12,506 bases of DNA from Bacillota bacterium (GTDB lineage Bacteria; Bacillota; Clostridia; Oscillospirales; Ruminococcaceae), in NCBI GenBank assembly GCA_023395435.1, contig JAEWZG010000030.1, positions 1-12,506 on the forward strand. The letters are read 5' to 3'. Shown here piece after piece: positions 1 through 6,701 of this stretch (position 1 is the stretch's first letter; each line of letters begins with the position of its first letter). The position numbers and the translations under genes were made by a program. Under the pieces are notes generated by a model. The model ran no database searches, was not told where the DNA came from, and was given only the letters and a program-made list of their open reading frames with translations.

Positions 1-13
1 AGGATGATAATAA

Positions 14-766
14 ATGGCTATAGTATTTGAAAAACCAAAAGCATTGGCTGATATATCAATGCACTATTGCCCTGGCTGTACTCATGGTATTATCCACAGA
101 TTAGTGGCTGAAGTTATCGACGAAATGAATATAGAGGGCGACACAATCGGCGTTTGTCCGGTTGGATGTTCAGTAATGGCATATGACTATTTTAATTGTG
201 ATATGATTGAAGCAGCGCACGGCCGTGCACCTGCTACTGCAACAGGCGTAAAGAGAGCAATGCCAGATAAATTCGTATTCACATATCAGGGTGACGGTGA
301 CCTTGCTGCTATTGGTACAGCAGAAACAGTCCATGCTGCAACTCGTGGTGAAAACATAGTTGTTATTTTCGTTAATAACACAACATACGGTATGACAGGC
401 GGACAGATGGCTCCGACAACTCTTCCTGGTCAGATTACACAGACAACACCTTATGGACGTGATCCTAAGGTTGCTGGCTATCCTATAAGAGTTTGTGAAA
501 TGCTTGCTACACTCAGCGGTACAGCACTTGCACAGCGTGTTGCTGTTGATAGTGTTCCGCATATCAGAGAAGCTAAGAAAGCAATCAGAAAAGCTTTTGA
601 AAATCAAAAGAACAATAAGGGCTTTTCTATCGTAGAAGTTCTTTCAACATGCCCAACAAACTGGGGACTTGCTCCAACAGAAGCTCTTGAAAGACTTAGA
701 GCAGATATGATCCCTTACTATCCTCTCGGTGTATATAAGGACATTGACGAAAAGGAGGATAAGTAA
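14..766 (+). CDS. 2-oxoacid:ferredoxin oxidoreductase, beta (TPP-binding) subunit, VorA/KorB type
   Basis: Catalytic subunit that binds thiamine pyrophosphate and an iron-sulfur cluster for CoA-dependent oxidative decarboxylation of a 2-oxoacid, passing electrons to ferredoxin in the cytoplasm. Seen: 250 residues, normal for the family. The TPP motif starts with GDGD at 93-96 and ends with NN at 121-122 (VIFVNNTTYGMTGGQ). Likely cluster cysteines are C19 and C22 (CPGC), C48/C52 and C213. The ATG at 14 follows AGGA at 1-4; frame 2 just before it reads TGA TAA TAA, which could hold the stop of an upstream gene outside the window. By family gene order this would be the alpha subunit. The gamma subunit follows after 2 bases. 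Substrate (2-oxoisovalerate, 2-oxoglutarate or another 2-oxoacid) cannot be decided from this subunit; the branched-chain (VorA) type is my first guess. Confidence 0.93.
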   Translation: MAIVFEKPKALADISMHYCPGCTHGIIHRLVAEVIDEMNIEGDTIGVCPVGCSVMAYDYFNCDMIEAAHGRAPATATGVKRAMPDKFVFTYQGDGDLAAIGTAETVHAATRGENIVVIFVNNTTYGMTGGQMAPTTLPGQITQTTPYGRDPKVAGYPIRVCEMLATLSGTALAQRVAVDSVPHIREAKKAIRKAFENQKNNKGFSIVEVLSTCPTNWGLAPTEALERLRADMIPYYPLGVYKDIDEKEDK

Positions 767-768
767 TT

Positions 769-1299
769 ATGACAAGTAATATTATCTTAGCCGGCTTCGG
801 TGGACAGGGAATCCTTTTTGCTGGAAAGCTTCTTGCTTATGCAGGACTTATGGATGAAAAGGAAGTTTCATGGCTCCCTTCATATGGTCCTGAAATGCGT
901 GGAGGTACAGCAAACTGTTCAGTTGTTATTTCTGATGTTGAAATTAGCTCTCCACTTATACTTGAACCGGATGAGCTTATCGTAATGAACTCACCTTCAT
1001 TTGAAAAATTCATCAATGCTGTTAAGCCAGGCGGAAAAGTATTTGTTGACTCAACTATGATTGAAGAAAAATCAGACAGAACTGATATTGACTGCTACTA
1101 CATCCCTGCGACAGACCTTGCTGCACAGAACGATCTCAAGGGAATGGCTAATATCATTCTTATCGGAAAGCTTCTTAAGGAAACAGGTCTTACAACAATG
1201 GATGTTGTTAAAAAGGGCATTTCAAAGGTTGTTCCACCAACAAAGGCGCAGCTTATTGACTTGAACCTTAAAGCAATTCAGCTTGGTATGGAATATTAA
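769..1299 (+). CDS. 2-oxoacid:ferredoxin oxidoreductase, gamma subunit
   Basis: Small subunit of the same ferredoxin-dependent 2-oxoacid oxidoreductase as the preceding gene; in this family it contributes to CoA and subunit binding. Seen: 176 residues. The N-terminal GFGGQG at 9-14 and the SYGPEMRGG block at about 38-46 are hallmarks of the POR/KOR gamma family (PF01558). The start is fixed by AAAGGAGG at 751-758, which lies inside the end of the beta gene, and only 2 bases separate the two genes, so they are translated as a pair. A rho-independent terminator follows directly, so this is the last gene of the operon. It is a stand-alone subunit, as in four-subunit VorABCD/KorABCD enzymes, and not fused to alpha. 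Confidence 0.92.
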   Translation: MTSNIILAGFGGQGILFAGKLLAYAGLMDEKEVSWLPSYGPEMRGGTANCSVVISDVEISSPLILEPDELIVMNSPSFEKFINAVKPGGKVFVDSTMIEEKSDRTDIDCYYIPATDLAAQNDLKGMANIILIGKLLKETGLTTMDVVKKGISKVVPPTKAQLIDLNLKAIQLGMEY

Positions 1300-1315
1300 T
1301 TTAATATCAAATATT

Positions 1316-1342
1316 AAGAGACGGGCATTGTCCCGTCTTTTT
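1316..1342 (+). terminator. Rho-independent terminator of the oxidoreductase operon
   Basis: AGACGGG (1319-1325), a six-base loop, then CCCGTCT (1332-1338) and a run of T. The stem can be lengthened at its base by A-T and G-T pairs at 1316-1318 with 1339-1341. It lies 16 bases after the gamma subunit stop. Confidence 0.93.
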
Positions 1343-1365
1343 GCTGTCATTTTCTGCTTTTATAT

Positions 1366-1394
1366 TTGACATTCCTGTTTATTTACAATAAAAT
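1366..1394 (+). promoter_or_regulatory. SigA-type promoter for the membrane protein/GH13 operon
   Basis: TTGACA at 1366-1371 is a perfect -35. It is followed by exactly 17 bases and TAAAAT at 1389-1394, one mismatch from TATAAT. Transcription should start near 1401, giving a leader of about 50 bases. That leader carries the repeats described separately. Confidence 0.85.
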
Positions 1395-1410
1395 AGATAT
1401 AGTGATTTTT

Positions 1411-1483
1411 TGACATCAGGGAAAAACAATCAACATCAGGGGGGATGACATAATGTCAGGGACAAGCAAGGAACTGGCAGGGG
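1411..1483 (+). repeat. 20-base-period CAGGG repeat with a dyad over the start codon
   Basis: TCAGGG occurs at 1416-1421, 1436-1441 and 1456-1461, exactly 20 bases apart. A looser copy (GCAGGG) at 1477-1482 is off by one. The first two copies share the longer word ACATCAGGG. The dyad TGACAT-A-ATGTCA at 1446-1458 contains the ATG at 1453, and TGACAT also occurs at 1411-1416. The second copy merges with the G-rich ribosome binding site (1438-1446). The repeat is visible directly; a regulatory role is inference. Confidence 0.6.
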
Positions 1484-2199
1484 AAGAACTGCGCAAGAAT
1501 TTAGGCAGAATGTTGGCAGTTACACTTATTTATATGGCAATTTTCTTTGGGATAGGTGCGTTGTCATTTAGCTCGGTATATATATTGAAATCCATACCAA
1601 AACTTGTATTAGTGTTTATTGCGAATTTGTTCTTAGTATTTCCACTGTCTTTTGGATGGATATATGTACTGTACACAAAAAAATACAAGGTGAAAAGTCT
1701 GTTTGAGTTTTTCAAATCAGAATATTATTTTAAGGTCATATTGTTAAGCTCTATTTTTATGACAGTGCCTAATTTTATGACAAATGTAATAAGGAACATT
1801 AAACCTAACAGTGCAGTAGTTTTTCTTTTAGGGCTATTGCTACTTTTTGTTGTTAAGTATGTTGATGTCCTTAAATATGTATTTATCATAAATCCAGAAG
1901 GTAGCATAAAGAAGAAAATATCCTATGCATTCAGAATATATGTAAAAAACTTTGGTGAACTTATATATTTCGAGTTATCCTTTTTAGGCTGGGTTTTGTT
2001 AGTTATTGTGATGACAATATTACTTATGTTGTCGCGACAGGGCTTTTTGCAACATTTTGTATTAGTTGTATTGATATGTCTTGTAGTTTTTACTTGCTTG
2101 TATTACTACATAAGTAAAGTTAATTTTTGCTCAATATTAATTCAGAAATATGAAGCTACAGATACTGATGATGAGAATAAAATCGATATTATTATATAA
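1453..2199 (+). CDS. DUF975-like integral membrane protein
   Basis: No known biochemical role. Seen: 248 residues with about six hydrophobic helices at roughly 20-42, 50-73, 93-111, 121-141, 170-192 and 200-220. There is no signal peptide cleavage motif, and the tail is charged. The block at 147-181, with NPEG, a Lys-rich turn, YAFRIYVKNFGEL and ELSFLGW, resembles the conserved part of DUF975 (PF06161) membrane proteins. The start is set by AGGGGGGAT at 1438-1446. The gene follows a strong promoter and is separated by 23 bases from the GH13 gene downstream, so both are probably on one transcript. A link with glucan use or envelope stress is possible but not shown by the sequence. Family call is moderate; membrane location is sure. 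Confidence 0.75.
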   Translation: MSGTSKELAGEELRKNLGRMLAVTLIYMAIFFGIGALSFSSVYILKSIPKLVLVFIANLFLVFPLSFGWIYVLYTKKYKVKSLFEFFKSEYYFKVILLSSIFMTVPNFMTNVIRNIKPNSAVVFLLGLLLLFVVKYVDVLKYVFIINPEGSIKKKISYAFRIYVKNFGELIYFELSFLGWVLLVIVMTILLMLSRQGFLQHFVLVVLICLVVFTCLYYYISKVNFCSILIQKYEATDTDDENKIDIII

Positions 2200-2222
2200 T
2201 AGAAAAAATCCCGGAGGAATTA

Positions 2223-4094
2223 ATGAAAGAAATTTATAACAGTTGGAGCAAAGATTATAAAAGTGTTTTTGGTGCACTAAAAACATGTGAGCAATGCACA
2301 TTTAAAGTTTTTATACCAAAAATAATTGCTATAGAAACAAATCCTGTAATGGTCATATTCAGAAATGGCTATAAGGAACGTTTTCTCTCAATGCAGAAAG
2401 TTAGCGAAAATGACGACGGTGCTATATTTTCAACAGATTATATTCCGACACTTATGGGCGTGCATTATTATTATTTTGCATTGATGAACAATGGTGTACG
2501 ATTCTTTATTAAAAGAAATGGTGCAAATATCGGAGTAATCGGTGAGGGCGAAATGTTTCAGCTTACTGTTTATGATGAATCATTTAATACATCTGATTTT
2601 GTTAAAGGCGGGATGTACTATCAGATTTTCCCTGATCGTTTTTATAATAGCAATACTCCAAAAGAAAATGTCCCGCAGGACAGGGTTACTCGAAATATAT
2701 GGGGAGAAACACCAAATTACAAACCAGACTGCGAAGGTCGTGTGTGTAATAATGACTATTTTGGTGGCGACCTTAAGGGTATTATGCAGAAGCTTGATTA
2801 TATAAAAAGTCTTGGTGTAACCTGTATTTATCTTAATCCTATTTTTGAGGCGCACGAAAATCATAGGTATAATACTGCTGATTATATGAAGGTTGACCCT
2901 TTGCTCGGCACAAATGAAGACTTCAAGCAACTTTGTGAAAAGGCAAAGGAAATGGGCATAAGTATTATTCTTGATGGAGTTTTCAACCATACAGGTGCAG
3001 ATAGCAGATACTTTAATAAAAACAACCGATATGACAGTGTCGGCGCTTATAATTCAAAAAGTAGTGAATATTATAACTGGTATTCTTTTATAAATTATCC
3101 GAATGTTTATGAGGCTTGGTGGGGTATAGATACTCTTCCGAACGTCAATGAAGACAACAAAAACTATTCTGATTTTATCTGTGGTGATGAGGGAGTATTA
3201 AGATACTGGCTTTCAATGGGAGCATCAGGTTTAAGGCTAGATGTTGCTGATGAATTACCTGACAGCTTTCTGGACAGACTCCGCAGATGTGTTAAAGGTT
3301 ATTCGCCGGATAAGATTATATTAGGCGAAGTATGGGAGGATGCGTCTAATAAGGAAAGTTATGGCGTAAAGCGTCGCTACCTCCTCGGTCAACAACTTGA
3401 CAGCGTTATGAATTATCCTTTCAAGGATGCAATTATCTCGTATATGAAGGGTGGCTCTGCCCAGACATTTAAAGACTGGATTATGACTATTCTTGAAAAT
3501 TACCCTAAGCCGTCAATAGATTGTCTTATGAATTTTCTGTCAACTCACGATATTGTGCGTGCTATTACAAGTTTTGGTGGCGATTCGGCAGTTGGAAAGG
3601 ATAAGGACTGGCAGGCTGAACATTACTTGTCAGCAGAGCAATATAATCATGGCAAGAGCATTTTTAAATGTGCGATGGTACTGCAGTTCTTCCTCCCGGG
3701 TGTACCTTGCGTTTATTATGGTGATGAAGCCGGACTTCAGGGTTATGGTGATCCATTCAACAGAAGATGCTACCCTTGGGGCAATGAAGATACCGACCTT
3801 ATTGACTATATCCGTTATCTTTCAGCAATGAGGAAGGAACTAAGCGAGTATATCCTCGGGAAGTGCGAATTTGTATGTTGTAATGATTATATAGTGTCAT
3901 TCTTGAGATACAATAAAGATGAGGACAAGTGTGTTCTTATTGTTATGAACAAGAGCGATGATTATTATGACCTTAAGCTATCAGAAACTATACTTTCTGA
4001 TGCAAAGTATGTAAAAACCTATCAGGGCACTATTCATGATAAAATAGCTTCAATCGGTCCGAAGAATTTCTTAGTTGCTACCTTTGAATTTTAA
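2223..4094 (+). CDS. Cytoplasmic GH13 alpha-glucan hydrolase, neopullulanase/cyclomaltodextrinase-like
   Basis: Hydrolyses alpha-glucosidic bonds in maltodextrin, pullulan or cyclodextrin-type substrates by a retaining mechanism. Seen: 623 residues. An N-terminal beta-rich domain (about 1-125) is followed by the TIM barrel, opening with YYQIFPDRF at 132-140. Conserved regions: DGVFNH at 251-256, GLRLDVADE at 336-344 with nucleophile D340, GEVW at 368-371 with acid/base E369, and STHD at 440-443 with the stabiliser D443. VYYGDEAGLQGYGDPFNRR at 497-515 is typical of the neopullulanase branch. A short C-terminal beta domain starts near 545. There is no signal peptide, so it should act on imported oligosaccharides. 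GGAGGA at 2213-2218 sets the start. Exact specificity cannot be read from the sequence; alpha-amylase, maltogenic and pullulanase activities remain open. Confidence 0.92.
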   Translation: MKEIYNSWSKDYKSVFGALKTCEQCTFKVFIPKIIAIETNPVMVIFRNGYKERFLSMQKVSENDDGAIFSTDYIPTLMGVHYYYFALMNNGVRFFIKRNGANIGVIGEGEMFQLTVYDESFNTSDFVKGGMYYQIFPDRFYNSNTPKENVPQDRVTRNIWGETPNYKPDCEGRVCNNDYFGGDLKGIMQKLDYIKSLGVTCIYLNPIFEAHENHRYNTADYMKVDPLLGTNEDFKQLCEKAKEMGISIILDGVFNHTGADSRYFNKNNRYDSVGAYNSKSSEYYNWYSFINYPNVYEAWWGIDTLPNVNEDNKNYSDFICGDEGVLRYWLSMGASGLRLDVADELPDSFLDRLRRCVKGYSPDKIILGEVWEDASNKESYGVKRRYLLGQQLDSVMNYPFKDAIISYMKGGSAQTFKDWIMTILENYPKPSIDCLMNFLSTHDIVRAITSFGGDSAVGKDKDWQAEHYLSAEQYNHGKSIFKCAMVLQFFLPGVPCVYYGDEAGLQGYGDPFNRRCYPWGNEDTDLIDYIRYLSAMRKELSEYILGKCEFVCCNDYIVSFLRYNKDEDKCVLIVMNKSDDYYDLKLSETILSDAKYVKTYQGTIHDKIASIGPKNFLVATFEF

Positions 4095-4168
4095 TTTTTA
4101 CAAGTTTATGGATATTGTTGCTCATTTTAATATTCAATTAGTGAGTAAAATGGTGCTTATGTAAATTT

Positions 4169-4211
4169 TTTTGCAAGTTTGATAATAAACACTTGCAAAA
4201 TTTCTTCTTTT
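4169..4211 (+). terminator. Probable terminator after the GH13 gene
   Basis: TTTTGCAAGT (4169-4178), a 12-base loop and ACTTGCAAAA (4191-4200) form a perfect 10-bp stem, followed by a T-rich stretch broken by C (TTTCTTCTTTT). It lies 74 bases after the GH13 stop. The broken T run makes it weaker than the other terminators here, and its right arm overlaps the next promoter. Confidence 0.65.
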
Positions 4212-4221
4212 ATAATACAAT
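4193..4221 (+). promoter_or_regulatory. Promoter for the aminotransferase gene
   Basis: TTGCAA at 4193-4198, 17 bases, then TACAAT at 4216-4221. A perfect TATAAT also lies at 4211-4216 but has no good -35 at the right distance. The -35 sits in the right arm of the preceding hairpin. A promoter is expected here because a terminator precedes the gene; which -10 is used is uncertain. Confidence 0.6.
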
Positions 4222-4251
4222 AATATAAGAGCAATTAATAAGGGGGATATT

Positions 4252-5529
4252 ATGCGTTTAACAGATATGGAACAAGATCAGCTTAATGAAATGAAAGCAA
4301 AATTAACTGAAGAATATATTTCTTTTAAAAATAAAGGTCTTAAGCTTGATATGTCAAGAGGAAAGCCAAGCTCGGCACAGCTTGATTTATCAATGGGTAT
4401 GATGGATTGTCTTTCATCATCTACACCGCTTAAAGCAGCAGATGGAACAGATTGCCGCAACTATGGCGTACTTGACGGAATAGCAGAAGCTAAAGAAATG
4501 TTTTCACAGATGATTGGCGTTGGCACAGATGAAATTATCATTGGCGGTAATTCAAGCCTAAACATTATGTATGATGTAATTTCTAAGGCAATGCTATTAG
4601 GTGCTTATGGCGGAAATAAACCTTGGGGCAAGAATGATGAAATTAAATTTCTTTGTCCTGTTCCTGGCTATGACAGGCACTTTGCTATCTGCGAAAGTTT
4701 AGGCATTAAGATGATTAATGTTCCACTTAATAGCGACGGACCTGATATGGATATGGTTGAAAAGCTTGTTGCAAGTGATGAAAGCATAAAGGGTATCTGG
4801 TGCGTTCCAATGTATTCAAATCCTGACGGAGTAACATATTCTGATGAGGTTGTAAAGCGTTTTGCAAATCTTATCCCTAAGGCTGATGATTTCAGAATTT
4901 TCTGGGATAATGCTTACGCCATACATCATCTCACAGGTACACCTGACAAGCTCATAAGCATTCTTGATGAATGTAAAAAAGCTGGAAATCCTGATATGGT
5001 TTATATCTTTGGTTCGACATCAAAGGTTTCTTTTGCTGGGGCAGGAGTTGCTATGCTTGGTGCTTCAAAGGCAAACATTGATTTTATAAAGAAACAGCTT
5101 ACTATTCAGACAATTGGTTCTGATAAGATAAATCAGCTTCGTCACGTAAAATTCTTTAAGGATTTTAACGGAATTCTTGCACAGATGGAAAATCACAAGG
5201 CAATTATTGCTCCAAAGTTTGAAGCTGTTCTTAAAAAGCTTGATGAGGAAATTGCACCTCTTGATATTGCATCATGGCACAAGCCAAACGGTGGATATTT
5301 CATTTCTTTCAATACTATGGAGGGTTGCGCGAAGAGAGTAGTTGAACTCTGTAAGGAAGCTGGAGTAGTATTGACACCAGCGGGTGCGACATTCCCTTAT
5401 GGGAAAGACCCTGATGACAAGAACATACGAATTGCGCCGACCTTCCCACCAGTAAGCGAACTTGAAACAGCAATGGAATTATTCTGTATCTGCGTTAAGC
5501 TTGCAAGCGTTGAAAAGTTAATAGGCTAA
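4252..5529 (+). CDS. PLP-dependent class I aminotransferase, aspartate aminotransferase-like (PF12897 type)
   Basis: Transfers amino groups between an amino acid and a 2-oxoacid using pyridoxal phosphate in the cytoplasm. Seen: 425 residues of fold-type I. NPDG at 190-193, DNAY at 219-222 with the Asp that pairs with the PLP nitrogen, and GSTSKVSFAGAG at 254-265 with K258 as the Schiff-base lysine. KNIRIAPTFPP near 390-400 carries R393, expected to bind the substrate carboxylate. The SRGKPS block near 35-40 and overall length fit the bacterial aspartate aminotransferase subgroup of PF12897, which resembles the MocR aminotransferase domain but has no helix-turn-helix here. AGGGGGAT at 4241-4248 sets the start. 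It is a single-gene unit between two terminators. Aspartate as amino donor is inferred from the family. Confidence 0.87.
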   Translation: MRLTDMEQDQLNEMKAKLTEEYISFKNKGLKLDMSRGKPSSAQLDLSMGMMDCLSSSTPLKAADGTDCRNYGVLDGIAEAKEMFSQMIGVGTDEIIIGGNSSLNIMYDVISKAMLLGAYGGNKPWGKNDEIKFLCPVPGYDRHFAICESLGIKMINVPLNSDGPDMDMVEKLVASDESIKGIWCVPMYSNPDGVTYSDEVVKRFANLIPKADDFRIFWDNAYAIHHLTGTPDKLISILDECKKAGNPDMVYIFGSTSKVSFAGAGVAMLGASKANIDFIKKQLTIQTIGSDKINQLRHVKFFKDFNGILAQMENHKAIIAPKFEAVLKKLDEEIAPLDIASWHKPNGGYFISFNTMEGCAKRVVELCKEAGVVLTPAGATFPYGKDPDDKNIRIAPTFPPVSELETAMELFCICVKLASVEKLIG

Positions 5530-5533
5530 AACT

Positions 5534-5563
5534 AAAACAGCTGTCATATTGACAGCTGTTTTT
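5534..5563. terminator. Shared bidirectional terminator between convergent genes
   Basis: AAAACAGCTGTCA (5534-5546), a three-base loop and TGACAGCTGTTTT (5550-5562): a perfect 13-bp stem with T runs in both reading directions. It begins 5 bases after the aminotransferase stop and includes most of the TAA stop codon of hemW (5562-5564). Confidence 0.93.
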
Positions 5564-6653
5564 AATATAATATTTCTGTAATAATACTATTCGACACCAA
5601 AAAACCCTCTTTTGTAATGACAATTATATCATCCGAAATATCAACAAGCCCTGCCTTCTTCAAAGGCTCGGCTTTTATTATTATGCCTTGAAAATCAACA
5701 TTGAATTTTTCGCAAACTTTTCTTGAAAGTCCTTCTGTAAGTCTTAAGCGTAGCATTGCAACCTCATCAAATGTATGCGGATGTTCCTCATTCACAATTT
5801 CAGTCTGGAACTCATTGCTGATAAAATCATTGAGACTTTTCGGCACTTCGAATCTTTTTCCATTGAAAAATGAATGTGCTGATGGTCCAAGCCCGATGTA
5901 TTCTTCGCACCGCCAGTATTTAAGATTATGCTTGCACTCATATCCTTTTTTTGAAAAGTTTGAGATTTCATACTGCTCAAAGCCATTTCTTTCAAGCACA
6001 TTAATAGCCTGCAAGTATAAATCAGCTACACAATCTTCATCAGGCAGAATATTAATTATACTATCTGTATTATAAGGTGTATTTTTTTCAATTTTTAGCA
6101 TATATGCCGATATATGCTTCATTGGAAGCTTTAGAAGCTCAACCAATGAAACTGAAAGACTTTCACTTGTTTGTTCGGGAATTCCAATCATGAGGTCAGC
6201 TGAAATATTATCAAAGCCAGCCTCTTTAGCATTGAGAATAGCTGTTTTTGCCTGATCAAAGTTATGAAGTCTGCCAAGGCGTTCAAGTTCACTGTCAACA
6301 CAGCTTTGCACACCGAATGAAATCCTGTTAAATCCGACATTTCTGAAGAATTTAAGTTTGTTTAGATTAACCGAACAAGGGTTTGCCTCAAGTGATATTT
6401 CAGGTTCAATGAGCTTGAAGTTATTTTTTATGGCAGAAAAAATACGCTGATAACTAAAATCAGAAAGAATAGATGGAGTACCACCACCGAAGTAAATGCT
6501 GTCTACTTCGGTGTTTTTGTACTTTTGAATATTCCTGACAATAGCATCAACGTATTGAATTTCAGTATCGGGAGTTATACTTTGGGAATAAAAATCACAA
6601 TAAGGACATTTTCTTTTACAGAAAGGGATGTGAATATAAAGTCCAATTGCCAT
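5562..6653 (-). CDS. hemW: HemW-type radical SAM protein (heme chaperone, formerly called HemN-like)
   Basis: Radical SAM protein of the HemN/HemW family; characterised HemW proteins bind heme and hand it to membrane enzymes and do not oxidise coproporphyrinogen. Seen: 363 residues, with cluster cysteines C12, C16 and C19 in IPFCKRKCPYCDF. The residue pair after C19 is DF, so the extra cysteine of true HemN (CxxxCxxCxC) is missing, which points to HemW. GGGTP at 56-60 is the SAM-binding turn; NPCSVN and RISFGVQS follow at 91-96 and 110-117. The C-terminal NLKYWRCEEYIGLGPSAHSF block matches the HemN_C region. AGGAGAG at 6659-6665 gives the start. It lies 48 bases after lepA with no terminator between, the common lepA-hemW order in Firmicutes. 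Confidence 0.93.
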   Translation of the reverse strand: MAIGLYIHIPFCKRKCPYCDFYSQSITPDTEIQYVDAIVRNIQKYKNTEVDSIYFGGGTPSILSDFSYQRIFSAIKNNFKLIEPEISLEANPCSVNLNKLKFFRNVGFNRISFGVQSCVDSELERLGRLHNFDQAKTAILNAKEAGFDNISADLMIGIPEQTSESLSVSLVELLKLPMKHISAYMLKIEKNTPYNTDSIINILPDEDCVADLYLQAINVLERNGFEQYEISNFSKKGYECKHNLKYWRCEEYIGLGPSAHSFFNGKRFEVPKSLNDFISNEFQTEIVNEEHPHTFDEVAMLRLRLTEGLSRKVCEKFNVDFQGIIIKAEPLKKAGLVDISDDIIVITKEGFLVSNSIITEILY

Positions 6654-6667
6654 TTCAACTCTCCTAA

Positions 6668-6699
6668 TAGTATAAAATACTACACAATAGACATATTGT
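6668..6699 (-). repeat. Two small inverted repeats in the lepA-hemW gap
   Basis: TAGTAT-AAA-ATACTA (6668-6682) and ACAATA-GACA-TATTGT (6684-6699) sit side by side between the lepA stop and the hemW ribosome binding site. Both are perfect 6-bp stems of mostly A-T pairs without a T run, so they are not terminators. They may be mRNA hairpins or chance in AT-rich DNA. Confidence 0.4.
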
Positions 6700-6701
6700 A
6701 T

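Noticed and set aside
1..13. End of an upstream alpha-subunit gene
   Set aside because: Stop codons are present in frame 2, but 13 bases are too few to identify any coding sequence.
170..607. Minus-strand open frame of 145 codons opposite the oxidoreductase beta gene
   Set aside because: Cysteine-rich, low-complexity product with no ribosome binding site, antisense to a clearly conserved gene.
1419..1483. Four G runs as a possible G-quadruplex
   Set aside because: The loops between runs are about 17-19 bases, too long for a stable quadruplex; the periodic repeat is the better description.
4095..4251. Possible riboswitch or T-box before the aminotransferase
   Set aside because: Only the terminator-like hairpin, a small AT-rich inverted repeat (4123-4129 with 4146-4152) and a promoter are seen; no conserved riboswitch or T-box core is recognisable.
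5701..6075. Plus-strand open frame of 124 codons opposite hemW
   Set aside because: Antisense to a conserved gene and without any recognisable domain or start signal.
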